This document shows positions 19,191 through 27,421 of a DNA stretch of 64,000 nucleotides, piece by piece. The stretch is taken from positions 372,001 through 436,000 of the forward strand of contig JANQEU010000104.1 of NCBI GenBank assembly GCA_028278225.1. The letters are read 5' to 3'. Positions within the stretch are counted from its first letter, which is position 1. Each line of letters begins with the position of its first letter. Below the pieces are notes generated by a model, which saw nothing but the letters and a program-made list of their open reading frames with translations, had not been told where the DNA came from and searched no databases. This stretch comes from Cyclobacteriaceae bacterium (GTDB taxonomy: Bacteria; Bacteroidota; Bacteroidia; Cytophagales; Cyclobacteriaceae). The position numbers and the translations under genes are program-made.

Positions 19191-21137
19191 ATGGCTAAAA
19201 CTGTATGGCACAAAGTATTAGATGACAAAAGCGAACTTCCCGAAGGACGGGTGATGACTGTCACTGCAGGTCATAAAGGCATTTGCCTGACGCACTATGA
19301 AGGGAAATATTCCGCCCTTGACAATCAGTGTCCGCATCAGAAAGGGCCTTTGGGTGAGGGATCGATAGAAAATGGCGTTTTAAGGTGTCCATGGCATGGC
19401 TGGGACTTTCATCCGAGTACGGGCAAAGCTCCCGGATTTGACGACGGAGGGGTTCCTACCTATCTCCTGAAAGAAGAGGGCATGGCCATTTACGTAGGCC
19501 TTCAAGAAGAGGAAGAACACAAAACAACTATTTCGGATATAATGGTAGAGACCATGATCAACTGGGGTGTGAACAAAGTATTCGGGATGGTGGGTCACTC
19601 AAACCTTGGATTTGCCGATGCAATGAGAAGGCAGGAAGAAAAAGGAAATCTTACCTTCTATGGCATCCGGCACGAGGGAGCCGCCGCGTTTGCGTGCTCG
19701 GCATATGGAAAGCTGACCGGTAAACCGGCGGCCTGCTTCACCATCGCCGGACCCGGTGCGACAAATCTTTACACCGGGCTGTGGGATGCTAAAGTAGACA
19801 GGGCCCCTATCCTTGCACTGACAGGCCAGGTGGCAACGCAGGTGGTTGGAACAGGAAACTTCCAGGAAGTGGATCTTGTACAGGCATTCAATACCGTAGC
19901 GGAATTCAATCAGCGTGTCCAGGCAAATTCGAAACATGGAGAACTTATGTCTCTTGCCGTCAAGCACGCGATCCTCAGGCGGGATGTTTCCCACCTGACT
20001 TTCCCTGATGAAGTACAGGAAACGCCTGCACCGGAATCGTCAAAGCCCGTATCACCTCAGGGCCGCGTGGCCCATCAGCAGATCATGCCTCCTGAGGAAT
20101 CTGTCAGTGAGGCTGTTGAGCTACTGAAAAAGTCAAAACGTCCCGTCATCATAGTTGGCCACGGTGCGCGTTTTCACATGAAGCAGATCATTGAATTCGC
20201 TGAAAGTTGCAATGCTCCTGTCCTCACCACATTCAAAGGCAAAGGCCTCATCAGTGACCATCATGCGTTAGGATGTGGTGTACTGGGAAGAAGTGGAACA
20301 CCCATCGCATCGTGGTTCATGAACGAATGCGATACCCTGCTTGTCCTGGGAGCTTCTTTTTCAAACCACACGGGAATTACCGACCACAAACCCACCATAC
20401 AGGTAGATTTTGATGCACTGGTGCTGGGTAAGTTTCACAAAATAGATGTGCCGGTCTGGGGTGAGATTTCCGCAACCATGAAGATCCTGAAAAAGGAACT
20501 TGCCGGGAAAATGGATACCATCGATCAGCGGCCTGAAATTGCCGAACGCTGGAACATCTGGAGAGCGGAAAAGGCCAAACGTCTTAAGGAAGATCATGGG
20601 AAAGGTGTGAGCTCCATTGCCGTATTTGATGCAATGAACAGGCTGGCACCCGGGAATGCAGTCATGTGCGTTGACGTAGGAAACAACGCCTATTCCTTCG
20701 GCAGATATTTCGAATCCGAAAACCACGACTTCCTGATGTCAGGATACCTGGGATCCATTGGTTTTGCTGTACCGGCCTCCATGGGAGCTTTTGCTGCCGT
20801 AGGCGATACACGACCTATTGTGGCGGTGGCAGGCGATGGAGGATTTTGCCAATATCTTGCAGAAATAACCACACTGGTCAAATACAACATACCGGTTAAG
20901 GTTATCATCCTGAATAATCATGAACTGGGTAAAATTTCCAAAGAGCAGCGTGCCGGCGAACTTGATGTGTGGCAAACAAGCCTGAGCAACCCCAACTTCT
21001 CCGAATATGCCCAATCGTGTGGCGCCTGGTCCATGAGGGTAACTAAAAAAGAAGGGCTGGATGATGCGATGGCGGAACTGTTTAAGCGGAATGGGCCGGG
21101 ACTTTTGGAGGTAATGGCAGATGTATCGCTGATCTGA
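19191..21137 (+). CDS. Rieske [2Fe-2S] domain fused to thiamine-diphosphate enzyme (acetolactate synthase/pyruvate oxidase fold)
   Basis: A 648-residue cytoplasmic protein. Residues of about 5-103 are a Rieske domain with ligands C47-x-H49 and C66-x2-H69. The His-to-Cys spacing matches that in the upstream fusion. From about residue 110 it is a three-domain ThDP enzyme: an N-terminal Pyr domain with the cofactor-activating Glu in IRHEGAAAF, a middle domain (about 300-440), and a C-terminal PP domain with the ThDP/Mg motif starting GDG at 548-550 and ending NN at 575-576. It resembles acetolactate synthase, pyruvate oxidase and sulfoacetaldehyde acetyltransferase, and sequence alone does not pick one. 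The fused Rieske domain suggests electron transfer from the ThDP intermediate. Its stop TGA shares one base with the next ATG. Confidence 0.88.
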   Translation: MAKTVWHKVLDDKSELPEGRVMTVTAGHKGICLTHYEGKYSALDNQCPHQKGPLGEGSIENGVLRCPWHGWDFHPSTGKAPGFDDGGVPTYLLKEEGMAIYVGLQEEEEHKTTISDIMVETMINWGVNKVFGMVGHSNLGFADAMRRQEEKGNLTFYGIRHEGAAAFACSAYGKLTGKPAACFTIAGPGATNLYTGLWDAKVDRAPILALTGQVATQVVGTGNFQEVDLVQAFNTVAEFNQRVQANSKHGELMSLAVKHAILRRDVSHLTFPDEVQETPAPESSKPVSPQGRVAHQQIMPPEESVSEAVELLKKSKRPVIIVGHGARFHMKQIIEFAESCNAPVLTTFKGKGLISDHHALGCGVLGRSGTPIASWFMNECDTLLVLGASFSNHTGITDHKPTIQVDFDALVLGKFHKIDVPVWGEISATMKILKKELAGKMDTIDQRPEIAERWNIWRAEKAKRLKEDHGKGVSSIAVFDAMNRLAPGNAVMCVDVGNNAYSFGRYFESENHDFLMSGYLGSIGFAVPASMGAFAAVGDTRPIVAVAGDGGFCQYLAEITTLVKYNIPVKVIILNNHELGKISKEQRAGELDVWQTSLSNPNFSEYAQSCGAWSMRVTKKEGLDDAMAELFKRNGPGLLEVMADVSLI

Positions 21138-21679
21138 TGACAAAAAGAAGGATCCTGCTGTTTGCTTTCATGGCATTGATGACTCAAATTCCGGTATTTG
21201 CGCAATCCTGGAGTGTGGGATCGGCGCTGATATATGGAGACGATATCGGACAGGCCGGGGTGCATTTCCGGGGATACTATAATTTGGAGCGTGAGATCAT
21301 CTGTTTTGGGCCGGAATTCTCCCATTTTTTCAGATCTACCAGTTCACACAATGGGGAACATGGAACTTTGCAACTGGATGAAGTGAATTTTAACATTCAT
21401 TACATTTTTGAGATCACGCACAAATGGGCAATTTATCCGGTGACCGGCCTGAATGTGAGCAGGGAGAAAGAAGAAATAAGGACATCAATAGAGAAAGAAG
21501 AAGTAACGGTGACGGAATATGGGATTGTTTTGGGTTTTGGGATCCATCGCCCCGTGAACAATTGGGTGATATTCGGTGAATTTGACCACCTTTTTAGTGA
21601 TCTTGGCCAAAACTCACTGGTGATCGGAACATTCTACACTTTTGGTAAAAAATCTGAAGAACATCATAAAAGACAATAA
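21137..21679 (+). CDS. Small predicted outer-membrane beta-barrel protein, function unknown
   Basis: A 180-residue protein with a clear signal peptide (about 1-22, ending VFAQ) and alternating hydrophobic and aromatic strands such as GVHFRGYYN and GIVLGFGIH. It ends in a tail that leads to a strand of the outer-membrane type (LVIGTFYTFG). I do not recognise the family. Its ATG overlaps the stop of the Rieske-ThDP gene by one base (TGATG), so translation is probably coupled. An export protein next to two cytoplasmic redox enzymes is unexpected. Confidence 0.65.
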   Translation: MTKRRILLFAFMALMTQIPVFAQSWSVGSALIYGDDIGQAGVHFRGYYNLEREIICFGPEFSHFFRSTSSHNGEHGTLQLDEVNFNIHYIFEITHKWAIYPVTGLNVSREKEEIRTSIEKEEVTVTEYGIVLGFGIHRPVNNWVIFGEFDHLFSDLGQNSLVIGTFYTFGKKSEEHHKRQ

Positions 21680-21682
21680 AAT

Positions 21683-22525
21683 ATGGATAACTGGAAAAGT
21701 ATAGTAGGACTGGATTTGGCGCTTTTGGAAAAAAATCGAAAAAGTCTGCATCAGGCAGTTCAAATTGTAAGCGCCTTTCCGCGCAACACTTTACCGCATG
21801 ATCCCACAGATGGAACGGCCAGTTTGGTGTGGAATACAGCAATGAGCAGTCTTGAATCAATCCCTGTTACCAATCCGGGCGGAAAATTGATAAGGGCGGG
21901 ATTATCTTTCGATTCGTTCACACTTTATTTATCTAAGGACGGAGCTGTTTCGTCATCATGTAGTATGGATGGAAAGTCAGTAACCGATGGACTTGGCTGG
22001 TTAAAAGAAGAAGTAGCCAGGCTCGGCCTTCCCGATGGAGCCATAAACCTGGATTTACCCTACGAGATCGAAAATTACGACTACACATTCCCATTGAAAA
22101 TTAACAAAGAAGCATTGCTGGAGTTTGCTAACCTGTTCCAGAACTCGCATAATATTTTATCGGAAGTGGAGCAAAAATGGGAGAAAGCATTTGATGTAAG
22201 ATGCTGGCCCCACCATTTCGACATAGCAATGCTGATACCTTTGGAAACGGATGCCGGAGGTGAAATATTAAAGAGTGTCGGGGTAGGTCTTTCTCCCGGA
22301 GATGATGCCATAAATGAACCGTATGTGTATGTGAACATCTGGCCCCATGTCAATTTTGAGGTGTTGAAAAAGCATGCTTTACCCAGTGGCCGCTGGAATC
22401 CCGAAGGCTGGTCCGGGGCAGTTCTGACTTATTCACAGTTAGTGAAGAAGGAGGATCAACAATCCGAATACGAAAATTTTGTGAAAATTGCCGTCGACAC
22501 ATTGATCAGTGAGGCTGGAGCCTGA
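21683..22525 (+). CDS. Unrecognised 280-residue protein
   Basis: I do not recognise this family with certainty. The protein has no signal peptide or membrane segment and looks globular and cytoplasmic. It carries a conserved-looking segment with WPHHFDIA, then VGLSPGDDA and VYVNIWPH, somewhat like DUF5996-type proteins, but I cannot confirm that. The start lies 3 bp after the stop of the barrel protein, so it belongs to the same transcript as the two Rieske-fusion enzymes. The paired histidines in WPHHFD could bind metal. Confidence 0.6.
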   Translation: MDNWKSIVGLDLALLEKNRKSLHQAVQIVSAFPRNTLPHDPTDGTASLVWNTAMSSLESIPVTNPGGKLIRAGLSFDSFTLYLSKDGAVSSSCSMDGKSVTDGLGWLKEEVARLGLPDGAINLDLPYEIENYDYTFPLKINKEALLEFANLFQNSHNILSEVEQKWEKAFDVRCWPHHFDIAMLIPLETDAGGEILKSVGVGLSPGDDAINEPYVYVNIWPHVNFEVLKKHALPSGRWNPEGWSGAVLTYSQLVKKEDQQSEYENFVKIAVDTLISEAGA

Positions 22526-22568
22526 CCCGATCCGGTAGTGATTTGAATTTAATTAGTATCCGCAGATT

Positions 22569-23234
22569 ATGCGTTTAATGAAATACTGGTTTCTGGAGGA
22601 ATCGTTCAACATGATGAAAAGGATCGGGATGCGTGACATGATGAACCTGTGTGAACTCCTGGCCATGAAAAACTTTCGAAAGGGAAGCGAGATACACGAA
22701 CAGTTTGAGGATAATCATTTGATCTACTTCATCAAAAAAGGACATGTCAAGATCGGACGATATGAAAACGATCAATTCACATTAAAATATGTTTTGGGTA
22801 AGGGTAACATTTTTGGTGAAAACAAAATAACCACCGGTGATGAGGCTGAGCCCTACTCCGCTATTGCCATGTCTGATTGCGTGATCTGTTTTATTGAAGA
22901 GAACCGGATTGAAGCATTGATGGAGCAATATCCGAAACTTCACAATTCCATTCTGAAGATCGCCGGCCTCAAGTTCAAAAAGATAGAAAGGCGCCTTGAT
23001 GACATTCTCTACAAAGATGCTAAAACAAGGATCAAAGATTTTCTGACAGATTTTGTGAACGAGAATGGCAAGGAACATCCAAAAGGTTTAGAAGCAAGCA
23101 ATATTTTCTCGCACAGGGACATAGCAAAGCTGACCTCCACCAGCAGGCAAACTGTCAATAATATTATCAGTCAGTTGAGGAAAGAGGGAGTGATCCTGTA
23201 CGACAGAAAAGACATTGTGCTGATCAGGGGGTAA
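22569..23234 (+). CDS. Crp/Fnr-family transcriptional regulator
   Basis: A 221-residue regulator with a cyclic-nucleotide-binding-like beta-roll (about residues 25-140), a long dimerisation helix (about 130-155) and a C-terminal winged helix containing SHRDIAKLTSTSRQTVNNI. No cysteine cluster of the Fnr type is visible, so an oxygen-sensing Fe-S centre is unlikely. It begins 43 bp after the unknown 280-residue gene and is the last plus-strand gene of the cluster. It may regulate the Rieske-fusion genes, which is inferred from position only. Confidence 0.88.
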   Translation: MRLMKYWFLEESFNMMKRIGMRDMMNLCELLAMKNFRKGSEIHEQFEDNHLIYFIKKGHVKIGRYENDQFTLKYVLGKGNIFGENKITTGDEAEPYSAIAMSDCVICFIEENRIEALMEQYPKLHNSILKIAGLKFKKIERRLDDILYKDAKTRIKDFLTDFVNENGKEHPKGLEASNIFSHRDIAKLTSTSRQTVNNIISQLRKEGVILYDRKDIVLIRG

Positions 23235-23246
23235 TACCGCCCTGAT
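23223..23246 (+). terminator. Possible terminator stem overlapping the crp-like stop codon
   Basis: ATCAGGGGG (23223-23231) can pair with CCGCCCTGAT (23237-23246) with one bulged base and a 5-nt loop. The stop codon is in the loop. The T-tract is poor (TACTCATCC follows), so this may be only a weak terminator between convergent genes. Confidence 0.3.
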
Positions 23247-23268
23247 TACTCATCCTGTAGATCAGCTA

Positions 23269-24252
23269 TTATTTAAAATCAGACTTTTTAAACCTGAAAC
23301 TCGAAACGATCAAACGGTTTCTTACGGACCTGAATGTCCAGACAATAAATGATAAATAGATAGGGACAAAGCCGGCTAAAACTGCCATAAATGTTTTGTT
23401 CTCCGATAAGGCTGGCCATGATTCCATTCCCGAAACCATGACAATAGGTACCACCACAAGGTAATAGCTGATCAGAAATGGGATAACGTTATTATATATT
23501 TTTCTAAATCGTGACAAATAGTCCGGTGGATTCCTGATATCAAGTATGAGGCTTTCAATTATTGCGCTGCGCTCGTTCATCCTTTTCTTAAAGAAGTCGG
23601 GATCTTCCCTGACCAACTCCCGGATATGTTCAAGGTTTTTCTGAACTCCACCCACCCGGTATCTGGCAATTTTCAGGTTTAACGGTGACAATTGAAGGTT
23701 TGAACTTACCAATACTTTATCTCCTTTTTCCAGTTTTTCGATATCATTGATGGTTGATCTCAGCATATCTCCGATGTCTTCTGAAAAAATATCATAGATC
23801 AATTTTGTCTGGAGTGTCTTCAATCCGTAGCTACATCTGAAAATATTGGAAAGGTGGATCGATTTCGCTCTTATCTGATTGCGTAATCGCCGATTCCATG
23901 TTTCCAGGGTGTCCAAAATTCCATCAACCTCTTTTTGCTGTTTACTTTTTCTCAAAAAACCGATGATGAGGTTGTTAAGGTCATCCGTATCTCCAATGAC
24001 CGTTATCTCGAATTGTCTCAGCCTATTGGAGAGATAGGTAAAATTCTCCAACGCGAATTGAACCTCGTCCGTCAAATTGTTCGGTATGCCAGCTGCCCTG
24101 GTATCTTTTTCGTTCCATTTTATGCGTAGAAAGCTGTTCTTAAGCTCCGCATAGATCCTGCCGAGTTCCCACACCTGGTAAGTGACATCCTGCTTATCCA
24201 ATTCCAGTGATGAGAGCAGTTTTTCTTTTTTAAACAGGTGCCGATAATCCAT
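23269..24252 (-). CDS. Unknown protein with two C-terminal membrane helices
   Basis: A 327-residue protein I do not recognise. The first 230 residues are helical and charged, probably coiled, with several Leu/Ile-rich amphipathic stretches. Two transmembrane helices follow (about 258-278, FLISYYLVVVPIVM, and about 289-310, VLAGFVPIYLSFIVW), then a short basic tail. The bulk is probably cytoplasmic. It is 16 bp downstream of a small secreted protein and the pair is likely one operon. Confidence 0.6.
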   Translation of the reverse strand: MDYRHLFKKEKLLSSLELDKQDVTYQVWELGRIYAELKNSFLRIKWNEKDTRAAGIPNNLTDEVQFALENFTYLSNRLRQFEITVIGDTDDLNNLIIGFLRKSKQQKEVDGILDTLETWNRRLRNQIRAKSIHLSNIFRCSYGLKTLQTKLIYDIFSEDIGDMLRSTINDIEKLEKGDKVLVSSNLQLSPLNLKIARYRVGGVQKNLEHIRELVREDPDFFKKRMNERSAIIESLILDIRNPPDYLSRFRKIYNNVIPFLISYYLVVVPIVMVSGMESWPALSENKTFMAVLAGFVPIYLSFIVWTFRSVRNRLIVSSFRFKKSDFK

Positions 24253-24268
24253 GGATCAAACCAAAAGG

Positions 24269-24790
24269 TTATTCTTTTCTTACGATGCGAATGGTTGTCT
24301 TTTTCGGAACAAACCATCTGAACCCCCAAACACTTGCTTTGTAAAGGAAGGGAACAAGCAGAAGGTCCATGGTATCAACCGACAGTTTGTTTCCCAGCTT
24401 CGTCTCCAGGAATGCTAATTCGTTTCCATCCGGGCCCAATCCTACCCGGAAGGCTCTTATTTCATTTAACAATCTTAAAGATGAAGAATCGCGAGTGACC
24501 GGCATGCTTATGACAAACAGGGAATCACTCTCTACCGTCCATCCGATATCATGGGTTGCCGCAACCTTGCCTGAATCAGGTATTACTTCAATCATCATCT
24601 TTTTTCTGCCTTCGTTATCCAGAACCTGAATCGTTGATTTTTCCTTCAGCCATTTCGAAATGTCTTCTTCCAGCCTGATTTCATTGATACGAATCTCCAT
24701 CAACCCCTGGGCGTCAAGGGTAGAACATATGATGAAGATGCACGGTATTAAACTCAGGAAGTAAACCCTGATCAATTTACTGGCTGCCAT
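24269..24790 (-). CDS. Unknown small secreted or membrane protein
   Basis: A 173-residue protein with an N-terminal signal peptide (about 1-28, ending TLDAQ). The mature part is beta-rich with no family I can name. A mildly hydrophobic stretch (about 143-158, LLLVPFLYKASVWGF) is near the C-terminus. It sits directly upstream of the two-helix membrane protein in the same direction. Confidence 0.5.
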   Translation of the reverse strand: MAASKLIRVYFLSLIPCIFIICSTLDAQGLMEIRINEIRLEEDISKWLKEKSTIQVLDNEGRKKMMIEVIPDSGKVAATHDIGWTVESDSLFVISMPVTRDSSSLRLLNEIRAFRVGLGPDGNELAFLETKLGNKLSVDTMDLLLVPFLYKASVWGFRWFVPKKTTIRIVRKE

Positions 24791-25160
24791 TAGTCATTAA
24801 TACCTTTTAGTGAAGTTGCAACCGAAGAATGAAAAAATCAATCCCCATTTTTGGGTATTTTGATGGGGTGATTCAACTTGTAATGAAGAGAAATTTCTTC
24901 AGGGAAACAGGTCTTGTTTTTTAGGTATTTCTGTGGAATCTCCGATTGAAAAGTACGGCTTTCTTCCACTTATTTCTACCCGTGGAAGCCTCTGAAATAG
25001 GGCCTTTTCTGTTCTTAAGAAATTCTATTGGGATTATTATATCAAACTGACGTTAACTATGTGTTTTTTTCTGAAAAGCTAAAAGAGAAATATCTGGAGT
25101 ATAACATTTGTATAACATGTTGTGATGGAGTACTTTTACTTTTTATTTCTGAATTATTTA
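24791..25160. other. 370-bp non-coding gap with two imperfect stem-loops
   Basis: No convincing gene. Two inverted repeats are visible: AATCAATCCCCAT (24836-24848) against ATGGGGTGATT (24863-24873) with a two-base bulge, and CTTCCAC (24963-24969) against GTGGAAG (24982-24988), extendable by GGCTT/GCC. The right end carries the promoter/operator region of the toxin-antitoxin pair. A small RNA is possible but unproven. Confidence 0.35.
25100..25121 (+). promoter_or_regulatory. Candidate autoregulatory operator of the toxin-antitoxin operon
   Basis: TATAACAT occurs twice, at 25100-25107 and 25111-25118, with an 11-bp period, so both copies face the same side of the helix. A palindrome ACATGT overlaps the second copy. 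It lies 40-60 bp upstream of the antitoxin start, where the RelB/DinJ-type antitoxin usually binds. Confidence 0.4.
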
Positions 25161-25397
25161 ATGAAAATTCAAACTGCGTTCAGATTAGACCAGGAATTAC
25201 TGGAATTGTTGAAAGAGAAGGCTAAGGCAGAAAAACGAAGCTTGAACAATTATGTGGAATACATATTGTCAAAGGTGGTTGGGAGTATTCCAAATGATGA
25301 AACAAAACAAGCTATTTATGAGGCTGAACATGACATCAATCTAGGTGAAATAGATGACTTAGATACCTTCAAGAAGTCAATGATATCAGATGTATAA
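25161..25397 (+). CDS. Antitoxin of a RelE/YafQ-type toxin-antitoxin pair
   Basis: A 78-residue protein starting at the ATG of KIQTAFRLD. Thirteen codons of open frame upstream are hydrophobic and overlap the operator-like repeats, so I prefer the internal start. The N-terminus looks like a ribbon-helix-helix DNA-binding domain (TAFRLDQELLELLKEKAKAE). The acidic tail (EIDDLDTFKKSM) is typical of toxin-wrapping antitoxin C-termini. It overlaps the toxin gene by 8 bp, which indicates translational coupling. Confidence 0.8.
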   Translation: MKIQTAFRLDQELLELLKEKAKAEKRSLNNYVEYILSKVVGSIPNDETKQAIYEAEHDINLGEIDDLDTFKKSMISDV

Positions 25398-25674
25398 ATT
25401 ACTTCAGACTTCCCAGTTCCGAAAGGATCTAAAGAAGGTACTGAAGCGAAACAAGAATGACTTTGAGAAGGTCTTTGAGGTATTGGAAATACTCAAAGAA
25501 TTTGGCTTTAAAGGCATCCCTCCTTCGATGCGGCCACACCGGCTTAAAGGTCAATACAGTAATAACTGGGAATGTCATATTAAACCAGATTTACTCATTA
25601 TCCGGATTCAAATTGAATCCCCAAATAAGGTTAAGCTGGTGCGAGTCGGATCACACTCCGATCTGTTTAAATAA
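25390..25674 (+). CDS. yafQ-like: YafQ-type mRNA interferase toxin
   Basis: A 94-residue RelE/YafQ-superfamily toxin, which would cleave mRNA on the ribosome. The active-site set known in E. coli YafQ is visible with almost the same numbering: His50 in PHRLKG, His63 and Asp67 in CHIKPD, and a C-terminal His89 in VGSHSDLF. All are intact, so the toxin should be functional. It is translated from an ATG inside the antitoxin gene's last codons. It forms a self-contained module between the unknown genes and the fucoside region. Confidence 0.9.
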   Translation: MYKLLQTSQFRKDLKKVLKRNKNDFEKVFEVLEILKEFGFKGIPPSMRPHRLKGQYSNNWECHIKPDLLIIRIQIESPNKVKLVRVGSHSDLFK

Positions 25675-25748
25675 ACTGGGTATGGCTGATGTAAAAGCGG
25701 CATTTCTGACAAATTGTCTTCTATGTACTCCGGACTTTCCTGTCAAAA

Positions 25749-27359
25749 TTAATTTTTTACTACTGCTTCTATATGCAGAAAATCATTCTTCATTAGGTAA
25801 ACAAGGTAGATGCCATTTGGCAATGATCCAAAGTCCGTCAAAACAACGTTTTCATTTAAGCCTTCCATTGTCATGACCACTCGTCCCGAGAGATCAGTCA
25901 ACAGAAGGCTTACATTTCTAATTCCCGTAAAAGTGATGTGGACCGAAGATCTTGAAGGATTTGGGAATATCTTGATGCTGCCGCTGGCATGATTTAATCC
26001 GGTCACATCACATTCCTCATCCAATTGACCATCCAGCCATTCCATCCGGTCTGTTAGCCAGGCCTTTAAACGATCAACTTCCTCCTCGTAAGTATCCAGT
26101 ATTGGCTCAGGTTCATCCCATAAATTATCCCCCAGATAATTCCATTTTTCAAAATTCCTGTCCACCGAGCTTCCTAACAGATCTACCTGTTGGTCAATAA
26201 AATCAAAAAGAAAACCTTCATTCAGGAAATCCTGTCGATAAGCTTGCCAGCGGCAGTGAACAGCCTTCCTGAAGAAAATGTCTTCCATCATTCGCTCCCA
26301 CCACACCGGCATTAAGAAAAGATCGTCACACTCACTGTCCAGCTGTTTGTAAGTCCAGCCGGAAACCTTGCTTCCACCACAATAAACTACATTTCCAAAG
26401 GCAAGATTGAAGTCCCAAACCGGACCTGCCTTCAAAATCCCACCTTTATCCTTGTGTATGAAGCTGCTGATTTTGTACGCATCCACAGACCGGCTGAGCT
26501 CATTAATGATAAACAGGTCCGCAAATGTGTATATGTCGATCAATGCATTATACCTGTCACCGTTCCTATTTCTGAAGTTGTCGCTAAATAATGCCTCCTC
26601 AAAATCATTGATATACTCCCTGATGTATAGCCTTTGAGCTGGTTGAATATTTTCCGCCCTGGGATAATAATATTGGAAGTATAGTGGTTCCCCACCCATC
26701 GAATTATACTTTGATCTCCATCCGTCACCTTCCGGCCAGTCCATCCTGATAATATATCCGCCTGTCAACTCATTACCCTCCAAATCATTTGCTCTAAGGG
26801 TGGCGATCGCCAATCGGTTATCGTCTTTTTTCACTTTTTCCATCAAAATATAGATCCCCCTGTATTCACCATCCAGCACCAGTTCACAATAGCGAGTGCG
26901 CGAAGCCCAGTATCCCATTTTTCGCCAGAGTTCGAAGGTCATCACATTACGTAAATGTGTCTTATCGATGGGTGATCCGTACAGGATCCAATCCTCTTCC
27001 TCGGGAAGTCCAAGTAAGGAAGCGTCAATGTCCTCATCATTCTCGTCTCTCAACTCTATTGAATAGCTCTTCTTTCCGAATAACTGAGTGCTGTTTCCCC
27101 GGAATTCAATTCCAATTTTGCCATTATAATCGTTGAAAGGATCGGTCAGCCTGTTGATCCCATCCGGATTACTTATGATACCCATCTGTACGACTACCTT
27201 GGGTTCGTCCAGGATTGCAGTACCGTTAGTTTCTATAACTACAATTGGCAAATGTGAAGAATTAAACTCCTGAGCCAGCAAGGGAGCTACCGGAAAAAGA
27301 AAAAGACCGGACAACCACGTAATACGAATGCAGCGAAGCCAAATGATACATTTCATCAT
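25749..27359 (-). CDS. CotH-like (spore-coat kinase fold) protein with type IX sorting domain
   Basis: A 536-residue exported protein. It has a signal peptide (about 1-29), a CotH-type domain (about 75-400) with the family segments IEFRGNST, KKSYSIELRD, YGSPIDKTHLRN, YRGIYILMEKVKKD and AGPVWDFNLAFGN, and a C-terminal type IX sorting domain starting at IFPNPSRSS. CotH of Bacillus is an atypical protein kinase. In Bacteroidota the fold is often secreted and the target unknown. It lies downstream of the LamG-family gene on the same strand with a 62-bp gap. Confidence 0.85.
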   Translation of the reverse strand: MMKCIIWLRCIRITWLSGLFLFPVAPLLAQEFNSSHLPIVVIETNGTAILDEPKVVVQMGIISNPDGINRLTDPFNDYNGKIGIEFRGNSTQLFGKKSYSIELRDENDEDIDASLLGLPEEEDWILYGSPIDKTHLRNVMTFELWRKMGYWASRTRYCELVLDGEYRGIYILMEKVKKDDNRLAIATLRANDLEGNELTGGYIIRMDWPEGDGWRSKYNSMGGEPLYFQYYYPRAENIQPAQRLYIREYINDFEEALFSDNFRNRNGDRYNALIDIYTFADLFIINELSRSVDAYKISSFIHKDKGGILKAGPVWDFNLAFGNVVYCGGSKVSGWTYKQLDSECDDLFLMPVWWERMMEDIFFRKAVHCRWQAYRQDFLNEGFLFDFIDQQVDLLGSSVDRNFEKWNYLGDNLWDEPEPILDTYEEEVDRLKAWLTDRMEWLDGQLDEECDVTGLNHASGSIKIFPNPSRSSVHITFTGIRNVSLLLTDLSGRVVMTMEGLNENVVLTDFGSLPNGIYLVYLMKNDFLHIEAVVKN

Positions 27360-27421
27360 AATCTGTCAGCTATCGGTTTATGAACCTGAAGAACATCAGG
27401 AGGACGTCCAATAGGTTTTGT

